Part shown: positions 5,590 through 13,267 of the stretch, one piece after another
Numbering within the stretch: position 1 is the first letter of the stretch
Layout of the letters: the number at the start of each line of letters is the position of its first letter
NCBI GenBank assembly: GCA_002686115.1
Contig: NZAF01000084.1
Span: forward strand, 1 to 14,794
DNA length: 14,794 nt
Source of the DNA: Halobacteriovorax sp.
Lineage (GTDB): Bacteria > Bdellovibrionota > Bacteriovoracia > Bacteriovoracales > Bacteriovoracaceae
Reading direction: 5' to 3'
Made by a program: the position numbers and the translations under genes
The notes under the pieces: model-generated
Database searches by the model: none
What the model was told of the DNA's origin: nothing
Seen by the model: only the letters and a program-made list of their open reading frames with translations

Positions 5590-6690
5590 ATGAAAACTTT
5601 TAGTTTAATTTTAATGACAGTATTTTTTCAAACTCAAATACTTGCAAAAGCAAAGGTCGCAAACGTTGACTTTGTTAAGGAAGGTAAGTTTGGAGTAACA
5701 AAAATTAAATTAAAAGGTGAATATCGAGGTACACCAGAATTAACTATTAAAGATGATATGGTTCAAGTTGAAATTCCTAATACAATTGTTTGGCCTAAAG
5801 TTGAAAAGAAGTTTAGTGTTCATAAGAAATTTGATTCAACAATGATGGCCTATCAGTTTAATAAGAAGCTTGTAAGAGTAAGAACAATTCTTCCTTATGA
5901 CTTAAAAGGTAACGAAGACAAAGTCTCAATGGTCGTTAATGGAGAGTTTCTTGAGCTCTATTACCCAATCATTGATACACCTGTAAAAGCTGTTTCAAAA
6001 GCAATTACAAAGGGCGTTCAGAAAAAAGAAGCAGTAGAGACAAAAAATGGTGAGGCTGGAAATTATGATGAAACTTATCTAGCACAATTACTTCAAGATA
6101 AAAGTAATGTGAAAGACAATACAAATGAAGTACCAAAGTCTCAAGTAGATGCTCAATTAGAAAAAGCATTTAATGACAAGGTCTCAACTTCTAACTCAGC
6201 AGTGAAAAAAGAAGGTGGCTTTGATATGTCTTCATATATCTTTAAATTTATCGGTTTCTTTTCTCTTCTTGTTGTCTTTATCTACGGAGTTATGAATCTC
6301 TTTAGAAAAGGTATGCTTAAAAGAGGTGGCCTTGGATTCTTATCTAATGCAAAAATGGTTGAAGTTCTAAGTACCACATATATCGCACCTAAGAGAAGTA
6401 TTCTAGTATTAAGAGTTCATAAGCAGGTGTTTCTTGTTGCCCAATCAGAGAAGGGGATGGATCTCTTAACAGAAATAAAAGATACAACAGCATTTATGAA
6501 AGAAGGCGAAGTTAAAGTTACAGGAAATAACTTTGATACTGATCTAAATGATGCTTCAAAAAATGAAAAAGAATTTAATCTTAAAGACTTGGTTGAAGAA
6601 ACTCCAAGCGTTGAAGTCGCTGTTAAAAACGAAAATAAGCTTAGTAGTCAGATTAAAAATAAGCTTAAAGACTTAAAGCAGTTTCAGTAG
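5590..6690 (+). CDS. fliO: FliO-type flagellar export protein with an added periplasmic AMIN-like domain
   Basis: FliO helps assemble the FliP ring of the export gate. The classic protein is about 100-130 residues; this one has 366. It starts with a signal peptide (about 1-19, ending QILAKA). A periplasmic beta-rich domain follows (about 22-128: VKEGKFGVTKIKLKG, VQVEIPNTIVWP, VRVRTILPYD, LELYYPI), which looks like the AMIN domain of peptidoglycan-associated and secretin proteins. A polar, Lys/Glu/Asn-rich linker (130-212) leads to one membrane segment (about 215-237). The FliO core comes next (about 245-300: SNAKMVEVLSTTYIAPKRSILVLRVHKQVFLVAQSEKG), then a charged tail. Position between fliN and fliP supports the call. 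AGGAAAG (5579-5585) precedes the ATG. The AMIN assignment is by pattern only. Confidence 0.88.
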   Translation: MKTFSLILMTVFFQTQILAKAKVANVDFVKEGKFGVTKIKLKGEYRGTPELTIKDDMVQVEIPNTIVWPKVEKKFSVHKKFDSTMMAYQFNKKLVRVRTILPYDLKGNEDKVSMVVNGEFLELYYPIIDTPVKAVSKAITKGVQKKEAVETKNGEAGNYDETYLAQLLQDKSNVKDNTNEVPKSQVDAQLEKAFNDKVSTSNSAVKKEGGFDMSSYIFKFIGFFSLLVVFIYGVMNLFRKGMLKRGGLGFLSNAKMVEVLSTTYIAPKRSILVLRVHKQVFLVAQSEKGMDLLTEIKDTTAFMKEGEVKVTGNNFDTDLNDASKNEKEFNLKDLVEETPSVEVAVKNENKLSSQIKNKLKDLKQFQ

Positions 6691-6697
6691 GATGAAC
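6681..6697 (+). promoter_or_regulatory. Small hairpin over the fliP ribosome binding site
   Basis: TTCA (6683-6686) pairs with TGAA (6693-6696), and G6681 can add a pair with C6697 across one bulged T. The loop is GTAGGA, which holds both the fliO stop codon and the AGGA signal for fliP. The stem is short, so taken alone this is weak; it gains weight from the similar hairpins at fliM, fliQ and flhG. Confidence 0.3.
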
Positions 6698-7462
6698 ATG
6701 AAAAGAATGAAAATAAATATGACAAGATTCTTCTCCCTGTTTTTGTTTATAGGTTTAATAGGTGAAGTTCTTGCTCAAAATGCACCGACAAATGTAGGTC
6801 TTCCTGGATTGTCGGTGAATTTTGGTAATGGTGTTGATCTTGTTGATACGTTAGAAGTAACAATTTTATTTACAGTGCTTTCTCTTGCGCCGGCTATTTT
6901 AATTTTATGTACTTGTTTTACAAGAGTGATTGTTGTTCTGTCGTTCATGAGACAGGCTATTGGTACTCAGAGTATGCCACCAAACCAACTCTTAGTTGGA
7001 TTCGCGCTTTTTCTTTCAGTTTTTATTATGCAGCCAACTGGAGAAGACATTTATAAGAATGCTGTAAAGCCTTATATGGATAAGAAAATCACAACAACGC
7101 TTGCACTTGATAGAATTGAAACTTCACTTAGAGGTTTTATGAACAAACAAGTAAGAAAAGCAGATATTGGACTTTTCTATGATGTGACAGGTAAAGCTGC
7201 TCCAAAAAGTATTAATGACGTTCCAATTCACTTTTTGATTCCAGCATTTATCATTTCAGAATTAAAGACTGCTTTTCAAATAGGTTTTTTACTATATATA
7301 CCATTTCTAATTTTAGACATGGTTGTGGCATCAGTTCTTATGGCAATGGGGATGATGATGTTACCGCCAGTTGTTATATCGCTACCATTTAAATTACTAC
7401 TTTTTGTATTAGTTGATGGATGGCAATTGGTTACTGGATCTTTATTAAGATCATTTAACTAA
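6698..7462 (+). CDS. fliP: Flagellar export gate protein FliP
   Basis: FliP is the main ring component of the FliP5-FliQ4-FliR1 export gate. From the start at 6698 it has 254 residues. ATG 6692 is also in frame, but the AGGA at 6689-6692 overlaps it and is properly spaced for 6698. A signal-peptide-like N-terminus (RFFSLFLFIGLIGEVLAQ) is followed by four membrane segments: TVLSLAPAILILCTCFTRVIVVLSFMRQAIG, LLVGFALFLSVFIM, and the C-terminal pair. The family signatures are clear: MPPNQLLVGFALFL, FLIPAFIISELKTAFQIGFLLYIPFLILDMVVASVLMAMGMMMLPP and LPFKLLLFVLVDGW. The upstream gene ends one base before ATG 6692, so fliO and fliP are probably translationally coupled. Confidence 0.97.
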   Translation: MKRMKINMTRFFSLFLFIGLIGEVLAQNAPTNVGLPGLSVNFGNGVDLVDTLEVTILFTVLSLAPAILILCTCFTRVIVVLSFMRQAIGTQSMPPNQLLVGFALFLSVFIMQPTGEDIYKNAVKPYMDKKITTTLALDRIETSLRGFMNKQVRKADIGLFYDVTGKAAPKSINDVPIHFLIPAFIISELKTAFQIGFLLYIPFLILDMVVASVLMAMGMMMLPPVVISLPFKLLLFVLVDGWQLVTGSLLRSFN

Positions 7463-7463
7463 A

Positions 7464-7482
7464 ATAAACCAGGAGGGTTTAT
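7464..7482 (+). promoter_or_regulatory. fliQ ribosome binding site displayed in a perfect hairpin
   Basis: ATAAACC (7464-7470) pairs with GGTTTAT (7476-7482) in a seven-pair perfect stem closed by the loop AGGAG (7471-7475). The loop is the fliQ Shine-Dalgarno sequence and the stem runs into the first two bases of the ATG. The structure would hinder ribosome entry unless opened, and the GGA loop fits a CsrA-type site. Confidence 0.55.
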
Positions 7483-7750
7483 GGACTATTTCGCGGAAAT
7501 CACAAATAAGGCATTAACAGTAGGTCTCATGATCTCTGCTCCAATGCTCCTAGGTTCTCTCGTGATGGGTATTTTAGTTTCTATTTTTCAAGCAGTAACG
7601 CAAATCAATGAACAAACACTTTCGTTTATCCCAAAGATTCTCGTTATCGTAGGAGCATTAGTAATTTCTGCTCCATGGATGGCAGATCAATTAACAGGTT
7701 TTACGAGAGAGTTAATTATATCAATCCCACAACTGGTATCGGGGAGATAG
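7481..7750 (+). CDS. fliQ: Flagellar export gate protein FliQ
   Basis: This 89-residue protein has the two hydrophobic hairpin helices of FliQ: about residues 14-40 (LTVGLMISAPMLLGSLVMGILVSIFQA) and 52-75 (ILVIVGALVISAPWMADQLTGF). The family signature VTQINEQTLSFIPKI lies between them. FliQ wraps the outside of the FliP-FliR gate. Length and motif are normal. AGGAG at 7471-7475 sets the start and sits in a hairpin loop. It lies 18 bases after fliP and 8 bases before fliR. Confidence 0.97.
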   Translation: MDYFAEITNKALTVGLMISAPMLLGSLVMGILVSIFQAVTQINEQTLSFIPKILVIVGALVISAPWMADQLTGFTRELIISIPQLVSGR

Positions 7751-7758
7751 GAACTTAA

Positions 7759-8535
7759 ATGACAATCGAAATAACTAACATTGTCCCAATTATTGCCTTT
7801 TGGCTCGTTTTTACGAGGATGTTAGCTATTAATTTTCAACTTCCTATCTACGATGAAATGCCAATACCAATGATTGTTAAAGTTCTTACGACATTAGTGA
7901 TCAGTTTTTGCTTTTATCCTTATGTCTCAGGTCAGGTCATTAGAGATATAAACTTCGTAGGACAAGATTCATTTTGGTTATTAACAATTGCTTATAGTGT
8001 TGTTGGATTAACAATTGGATTTATGGTTAAAGCAATCATGAGTTTATTTATCTCTTCTGGAAGTATTATTTCTCAACAAGTTGGTTTTGCAGCTGTTAGA
8101 TATTTTGATCCTTCTTCAAATACGCAAGTTGGTCCTTTTGAACAGGTTATAAAGTGGACGATTCTTGTGACAATTGTCTCATCAGGAGCACTACTTCCAA
8201 TGTTTAAAGGAATATATCAATCATTTTTTACGATCACTCTTGTTGATTTAGGAAGCTTTAGTAAGTCTCCAATCTTCTTTATCGAGATGTTTAAGTCACT
8301 CTTTGTGTCTTCAATTTTATTAGCATCTCCATTAATTTTTACAAATATGCTCATCATGACAGTTCTAGGGATTATCGCAAGAACAGTTCCACAAATGAAT
8401 GTGATCATGGTGAGTTTTGCAGTTACGATTGGTTTAGGACTTATTGTATTTGTCGCAACTAGTGATGAATTTTTTCATATCGCTTACAAGCTTTATACCT
8501 CTAAGCTTGGTGAGTGGTTTAATTTTGTAATATAG
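7759..8535 (+). CDS. fliR: Flagellar export gate protein FliR
   Basis: FliR is the single-copy closing subunit of the export gate. The 258-residue protein is hydrophobic throughout with about six membrane segments. It opens with an N-terminal segment (IVPIIAFWLVFTRMLAINFQLPIYDEMPIP) whose spacing of an Arg and an acidic patch between helices 1 and 2 is typical. It also carries the conserved region IGFMVKAIMSLFISSGSIISQQVGFAAVRYFDPSSNTQ, where FliR usually has GQIIGMQMGFS..DP. The late segment TNMLIMTVLGIIARTVPQMNVIMVSF matches the family hallmark (L-x-x-R-x-x-PQ-x-N). AGGAA (7749-7753) precedes the ATG. It lies between fliQ and flhB. Confidence 0.95.
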   Translation: MTIEITNIVPIIAFWLVFTRMLAINFQLPIYDEMPIPMIVKVLTTLVISFCFYPYVSGQVIRDINFVGQDSFWLLTIAYSVVGLTIGFMVKAIMSLFISSGSIISQQVGFAAVRYFDPSSNTQVGPFEQVIKWTILVTIVSSGALLPMFKGIYQSFFTITLVDLGSFSKSPIFFIEMFKSLFVSSILLASPLIFTNMLIMTVLGIIARTVPQMNVIMVSFAVTIGLGLIVFVATSDEFFHIAYKLYTSKLGEWFNFVI

Positions 8536-8550
8536 AGGTTTAGGTAAACA

Positions 8551-9633
8551 ATGGCAGACGGAAACGATTCAGATCAAGAAAAAACCGAAGAGCCCTCAGC
8601 GCATAGGATTGAAGAATATAAGCGCAAGGGCGAGGTAGCTTCTTCTAAAGAGCTTTCGAGTGTATTAGTACTCTCTGCGTCTCTTTTGACTCTTGGTCTT
8701 TCTCTTTTATTTATCTACGAAGAACTTGAAGTGTTCTATCGCTGGATAATGACTTTAGATGTGGCCTCATCGTTTACTGAAAAATCATTTAAAACAATTG
8801 TTCATAAGACGGCTTCAACACTTCTAGTATGTATTGCGCCAGTGTGTCTTGTTTCATTATGTGTGGGTATTATTGCTAGTGTTGCTCAGACTGGATTTAT
8901 ATTTGCACCTGAGGTTCTTGAATTTAAGCCTGATAGAATTAATCCAATTCAAGGTATAAAGAGACTGTTTTCAATGAAGGCAGTTGTTGAGGCGATTAAG
9001 AGTATTTTTAAATTTATTTTTGTACTCTCAATTGTTTATTTCTATATTAAAGATGATATTGCCAGTTACATTGGCTTCTTTCATCTTGATTTATTTCAGT
9101 CATTTATTCATGCAAAAGATATTCTAATCAAGCTTGGTTTTGCAATTATATCTGGCCTTGTTGTGATTGCGATTGCTGACTTTGGCTATCAAAAGTTTTC
9201 TTATAAGAAAAAGCTCATGATGACAAAAGAAGAGGCGAAGAAAGAATCTAAGGAACAAGACGGTAATCCTGAGGTTAAGCAGAGAATTAGAACAATACAG
9301 CGTGAAATGTCGCAAAATAGAATGATGCAAGACGTGCCAACTGCCGATGTAATTATTACTAACCCGACACATATCTCGATAGTATTAAAGTATGATAGTG
9401 AAACAATGATCTCACCAACCATTATTGGAAAGGGTGCAGATAATCTTGCGATGAAAATCAGAGAAGTCGCAAAAGATCATGATATCCCAATTGTTGAAAA
9501 TGTGCCGTTGGCACGAGCTTTGTATAAAACAGTAAAAGTAGGAGAGCCAGTTCCACGTACGCTTTATAAAGCAGCGGCTGAGGTTCTTGCATTTGTTTAT
9601 AAGTTAAAAAGAAGAAAGAAGGCTTTAGGATAA
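8551..9633 (+). CDS. flhB: Flagellar export switch protein FlhB
   Basis: FlhB switches the export apparatus from rod/hook to filament substrates. The 360-residue copy has a basic cytoplasmic N-terminus (EKTEEPSAHRIEEYKRKGEVASSKEL), four membrane segments (about 35-58, 85-113, 148-167, 192-213) and a cytoplasmic domain with the autocleavage motif NPTH (271-274). The motif sits in the usual context (PTADVIITNPTHISIVLKYD), and cleavage would fall between Asn271 and Pro272. The conserved ending (VPLARALYKTVKVGEPVPRTLYKAAAEVLAFVYKLK) is complete. A small GTTT-AGGT-AAAC inverted repeat (8538-8549) overlies the ribosome binding region. All key residues are present. Confidence 0.97.
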   Translation: MADGNDSDQEKTEEPSAHRIEEYKRKGEVASSKELSSVLVLSASLLTLGLSLLFIYEELEVFYRWIMTLDVASSFTEKSFKTIVHKTASTLLVCIAPVCLVSLCVGIIASVAQTGFIFAPEVLEFKPDRINPIQGIKRLFSMKAVVEAIKSIFKFIFVLSIVYFYIKDDIASYIGFFHLDLFQSFIHAKDILIKLGFAIISGLVVIAIADFGYQKFSYKKKLMMTKEEAKKESKEQDGNPEVKQRIRTIQREMSQNRMMQDVPTADVIITNPTHISIVLKYDSETMISPTIIGKGADNLAMKIREVAKDHDIPIVENVPLARALYKTVKVGEPVPRTLYKAAAEVLAFVYKLKRRKKALG

Positions 9634-9650
9634 GGCCGTAAGTTAAAGGA

Positions 9651-9666
9651 AGTTCATGGAAGAACT
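9651..9666 (+). promoter_or_regulatory. Hairpin with the flhA start codon in its loop
   Basis: AGTTC (9651-9655) pairs with GAACT (9662-9666) around ATGGAA. The initiation codon and a GGA are in the loop, while the AAAGGAA ribosome binding site lies upstream of the stem. The stem has five perfect pairs. It could be coincidental. Confidence 0.3.
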
Positions 9667-11731
9667 ACTAGGAAGATTTAAATTTCTTACAAAGAATTCT
9701 GACCTCGCTGTTGCAGTGTCATTATTCCTTGTTCTTGGTGTCATGATTATACCAATCCCACCATTTCTTCTTGATATTCTTTTAGCGATTACTCTATCAG
9801 TAGGGGTCGTGATTCTTCTTGTTTCGGTTTATACAAAGAAGCCTCTAGATTTTTCAACTTTTCCATCTGTTCTTCTAATGACTACATTACTTAGACTGTC
9901 ATTAAACGTTGCTTCAACAAGAAATATTTTATTGCGTGGTGGTAGTGATGGAACTAGTGCTGGTGGTGAAATTATTCGAAGCTTTGGTGAGTTTGTTGTC
10001 GAGGGAAACTATGTTGTTGGTATCATCGTATTTATCATTTTAGTTATTATTAACTTTATGGTTGTTACTAAAGGTGCTGGAAGGGTTGCAGAAGTTGCAG
10101 CAAGATTCACGTTAGATGCAATGCCAGGTAAGCAGATGGCGATCGATGCGGATCTAAACGCCGGACTAATTAATGAACAACAAGCAAAAGATAGACGTAG
10201 TGAAGTCGCAAGAGAAGCAGACTTTTACGGGTCTATGGATGGTGCGAGTAAGTTCGTACGAGGTGATGCCATTGCTGGTATTTTAATTACTGCAATTAAT
10301 ATTATAGGTGGAATTATTGTTGGCGTAGGTCAGTACAATATGAGCTTTTCTGGTGCAGCAGAAACATTTACTCTTCTTACTGTTGGTGATGGTCTTGTTT
10401 CACAAATTCCAGCTCTTATTATCTCAGTTGCTGCCGGTATTATCACGACAAGAAACACTGATAACGATAATCTTGGTGAGCAAGTTGGTAAGCAATTTAA
10501 GTTACATCCAAAGGCCATTTATATTGCAGGTGGTATCCTTTTAGTTTTCTCTCTTGTTCCAGGTCTACCTAAGATGCCTTTTATTACAGTTGGTCTTGGA
10601 CTCGTTTTTATTGCTAATCGAGTTGAAAAAGGTGTGGAAAGAGAAAAAGAACAGGCACAAACTGAAGCCGTTGAAGAGAAAAAAGCGACGCCAGATTCAC
10701 TTGAAGATCTTCTCTCTCTTGAGCTTGTCGAGTTAGAAGTTGGTTATGGACTAGTCAATCTTGTTGACTCTTCTCAAAACGGTGATCTTCTAGAGCGTAT
10801 CACATTTATGAGAAAACAATTTGCCCTAGATTGGGGTGTGATTATTCCATCAGTGAGAATCAAAGATAACTTAGAGTTAAAGCCTGGTGGATATAGCGTT
10901 AAGATTAAAGGAATTGAAGTTGCTGCTGGAGAATTAATGCCAGATTACTTCTTGGCCATGGACCCAGGAACTGTTATAGAGAGAGTTGATGGAATTGAAA
11001 CTATCGAACCAGTCTTTGGTTTACCAGCAGTATGGATTTCAGAAGATCAAAAAGATGATGCTTCATATAATGGATATACAGTTGTTGATCTGTCTACGGT
11101 AATGGCAACACACTTAACTGAGATATTAAAAACAAATCTTCATGAGTTATTTGGTCGTCAGGAACTTGTACGTGTTCTTGATAACTTTAAAGAACAATAT
11201 CCTAAAATTGTATCAGATCTTGTTCCTGAAATTTTACCACTTGGTTCAGTCCTAAAAGTTTTACAAAATCTTTTAAGAGAGCATGTTTCAATCAGAGATT
11301 TAAGAACTGTTCTTGAGACTCTTTCTGAATATGGGGTAAAAATTAAAGACACAGATTTATTAACTGAAAATGTAAGACAATCTCTTTATAGAACAATCAG
11401 TGAGTCAATTAGAAGCGGGGCCAATGATATCCCAATTTTTACTCTTGATAGGAAAATTGAAGAGCAAATTGCAGGGAATCTGATCCAGACAGAAACTGGA
11501 CAGCAGCTATCCCTTGATCCTCGAGTCACTCAATCAATTTTAGCGAGTCTAAATGAGAAAATTGAAGAGGCAACGGACCTTGGCGAAAAAATGGTTGTCC
11601 TTTGTTCTCCAGTAATTAGAAGTCACTTTAAAAAATTAACAGAAAAGTTTATTCCAAACTTGATTGTAGTTAGTCATAATGAATTAAGCCCTGAAGTAAA
11701 TATCAGGTCACTTGGAACGGTGAGGTTATAA
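9656..11731 (+). CDS. flhA: Flagellar export gate protein FlhA
   Basis: FlhA forms the nonameric ring that receives substrates and uses the proton gradient for export. This 691-residue protein has the normal length. The N-terminal half carries about eight membrane segments with two family signatures: LLRLSLNVASTRNILL (about 79-93) and the FHIPEP region (GAGRVAEVAARFTLDAMPGKQMAIDADLNAG through READFYGSMDGASKFVRGDA, about 140-215). A charged linker (about 325-345) leads to the cytoplasmic domain (350-691), with the conserved stretches PSVRIKDN, HLTEILKTNLHELFGRQELV and VLRNLLRE-type (here VLQNLLREHVSIRDLRTVLE). Its stop is one base before the flhF start, indicating coupling. No truncation was seen. 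Confidence 0.98.
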   Translation: MEELLGRFKFLTKNSDLAVAVSLFLVLGVMIIPIPPFLLDILLAITLSVGVVILLVSVYTKKPLDFSTFPSVLLMTTLLRLSLNVASTRNILLRGGSDGTSAGGEIIRSFGEFVVEGNYVVGIIVFIILVIINFMVVTKGAGRVAEVAARFTLDAMPGKQMAIDADLNAGLINEQQAKDRRSEVAREADFYGSMDGASKFVRGDAIAGILITAINIIGGIIVGVGQYNMSFSGAAETFTLLTVGDGLVSQIPALIISVAAGIITTRNTDNDNLGEQVGKQFKLHPKAIYIAGGILLVFSLVPGLPKMPFITVGLGLVFIANRVEKGVEREKEQAQTEAVEEKKATPDSLEDLLSLELVELEVGYGLVNLVDSSQNGDLLERITFMRKQFALDWGVIIPSVRIKDNLELKPGGYSVKIKGIEVAAGELMPDYFLAMDPGTVIERVDGIETIEPVFGLPAVWISEDQKDDASYNGYTVVDLSTVMATHLTEILKTNLHELFGRQELVRVLDNFKEQYPKIVSDLVPEILPLGSVLKVLQNLLREHVSIRDLRTVLETLSEYGVKIKDTDLLTENVRQSLYRTISESIRSGANDIPIFTLDRKIEEQIAGNLIQTETGQQLSLDPRVTQSILASLNEKIEEATDLGEKMVVLCSPVIRSHFKKLTEKFIPNLIVVSHNELSPEVNIRSLGTVRL

Positions 11732-11732
11732 G

Positions 11733-13208
11733 ATGTATGTAAGAAAATTTGAAGCGGATACACTAGAAGAAGCTTTAGGGACCATTAAAAAAGAACTTGG
11801 TCCTGATGCCATCATCCTTAAAACTGTTACAAATAAGGGCCTTAAGGGTGCTTTTAAGAAGAAGAAAATAGAAATTACCGCAGCAATTTCTGAAAAGAAT
11901 TATTCAAGAAAAGCTAAGGTTGATAATGTTTTAAACACAGAGCAGAAAGATAAATTCTATCAAAATAATTCTTCTTACATTTCAAATATGATTAACTCAA
12001 CTTCAAACGAGATAGCTCCTAAAACAAATCCAGTTGCTTCTGGTTACGGAGCAATGGGACTTAATAAACCAGCGCAGGCAAGAACCATTGAGCAGGCTCC
12101 TGCAGTATCACAAAACTCATCTTTAGATGATTTTTTATCAGCTTCAAATGAAGTCGAGACAGAATCTGAAATGGATGCATTACTTTCTTCTAATTATGTA
12201 GAAGAAGAGCCCCAGAGAAAAGAGAAAGAGGAAACATTCAAGCAAGAAATGCATAAAGAAGAAGTTAATTTAAAGAGACATCATGTAAATGATGAAGTTT
12301 CAAAGGAAAACTTAGAAATTAACAAAGAGATAGTTGAGGTCATCGAATCTCAACGTAATAAAATTGATGAGCTTGAAAAAAGGCTATACGAGCTATCACA
12401 AAATGTAAGCAGTATTGATCGTCCTAAGAGTCGAGGAGTAAGTGATCTTGTATCGACTCTTAGAACATTAGATATTGATGAAAAGTATACACAAGCTTTG
12501 ATTAGAAAAGTTAATTTTGAACTCTCTGACAACGAACAAGAGGATGCTGATGCAGTATTTGAATTTGCTCTTAAAGAGATGATCAATGATATTAATACAG
12601 ACTTAGCTCTTTTTTCAAAAACAGATAATGAAGAAGTTGGAACTGTTACTGTTGTTGTATCTGATATGACTTCAGGGCAAAGTACAATGTTAAGAAAGAT
12701 TGCTTCTTTAAAAGATAAATCTATCATTATTAGAAATAGAGAGCAGAGTGACTTTAAAGAAAATATTACCTTTTCTGAAAAGTTCTTTAATATTGAGACA
12801 CATACATTTGATAGTGTTGCTGAAATTGTTCAAGCAACAAGAGAAAATATAGAAAAAGGCGTAAACGTATTTATCGACTACAAGTCTGGTAGTACAGAGG
12901 TTGATGATGTTAAGAAGTTTTTCGATGGTCTAAGAAGATCATTTGAGAATGTGGAAATATTAATCAGTCTATCTTCTATTCACAGTGAATTATATAATAA
13001 GAAGGTATTAAATCGCTACGCCAAGTTAAGTGATGGATTAGTTATCACTCACCTTGATCAGTGTCTTAATTATGGTGCTCTATTTAATATAGCAATTGCA
13101 TATGAAGAGTTACCATTTAAGTTTTTTGGTACTGGTGATGTAGTACCTGATGATATAGAAAATGCAACGGCAGAAAGAGTTCTGGCAGGTGTGTTTCAGT
13201 TAAATTAA
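11733..13208 (+). CDS. flhF: FlhF-type polar flagellum protein with a degenerate GTPase site
   Basis: FlhF is an SRP-type GTPase that marks the pole for flagellar assembly. The 491-residue protein keeps the N-terminal B-domain signature (MYVRKFEADTLEEALGTIKKELGPDAIILKT, 1-31), followed by a long polar linker and a coiled-coil-like stretch (about 195-225). A helical N domain (235-290) and a C-terminal domain of the right length and order come next, ending GTGDVVPDDIENATAERVLAGVF (466-488), typical of FlhF. However, the nucleotide motifs are gone. The P-loop position reads SDMTSGQST (310-318) where GPTGVGKTT is expected, so the lysine is Gln316. DTAGR is DYKSGS (382-387) and TKLDE is THLDQ (439-443). 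GTP binding is therefore doubtful (inference). Gene order flhA-flhF-flhG-fliA confirms identity. GAGG (11722-11725) sets the start. Confidence 0.9.
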   Translation: MYVRKFEADTLEEALGTIKKELGPDAIILKTVTNKGLKGAFKKKKIEITAAISEKNYSRKAKVDNVLNTEQKDKFYQNNSSYISNMINSTSNEIAPKTNPVASGYGAMGLNKPAQARTIEQAPAVSQNSSLDDFLSASNEVETESEMDALLSSNYVEEEPQRKEKEETFKQEMHKEEVNLKRHHVNDEVSKENLEINKEIVEVIESQRNKIDELEKRLYELSQNVSSIDRPKSRGVSDLVSTLRTLDIDEKYTQALIRKVNFELSDNEQEDADAVFEFALKEMINDINTDLALFSKTDNEEVGTVTVVVSDMTSGQSTMLRKIASLKDKSIIIRNREQSDFKENITFSEKFFNIETHTFDSVAEIVQATRENIEKGVNVFIDYKSGSTEVDDVKKFFDGLRRSFENVEILISLSSIHSELYNKKVLNRYAKLSDGLVITHLDQCLNYGALFNIAIAYEELPFKFFGTGDVVPDDIENATAERVLAGVFQLN

Positions 13209-13227
13209 GAAAAAAGTATTAAATGTA

Positions 13228-13242
13228 GTCCTAGGATGGGAC
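13228..13242 (+). promoter_or_regulatory. Hairpin GTCC-TAGGATG-GGAC in the flhF-flhG gap
   Basis: A four-pair GC-rich stem (13228-13231/13239-13242) closes the loop TAGGATG (13232-13238), identical to the loop before fliM. It lies about 20 bases before the flhG start and is not followed by a T run. Confidence 0.45.
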
Positions 13243-13254
13243 GAGTTTTGTAGG

Positions 13255-13267
13255 AGACAGGATGTCT
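13255..13267 (+). promoter_or_regulatory. GGA hairpin over the flhG start codon
   Basis: AGACA (13255-13259) pairs with TGTCT (13263-13267) around GGA (13260-13262). The last loop base is the A of the flhG ATG. The core ACAGGATGT is one base short of the CsrA selection consensus ACARGGAUGU. Formation would occlude the start codon and part of the TAGGAG ribosome binding site (13251-13256). Confidence 0.45.

Noticed and set aside
8538..8549. GTTT-AGGT-AAAC hairpin before flhB as another GGA-loop site
   Set aside because: The loop lacks GGA (it reads AGGT) and the stem is four AT-rich pairs, so it was not counted in the CsrA-like set.
12350..12727. 125-codon minus-strand frame opposite flhF
   Set aside because: A Ser/Leu-rich shadow of flhF with no ribosome binding site or recognisable motif. 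It does not explain the degenerate GTPase region as overlapping coding, because no conserved domain is seen.
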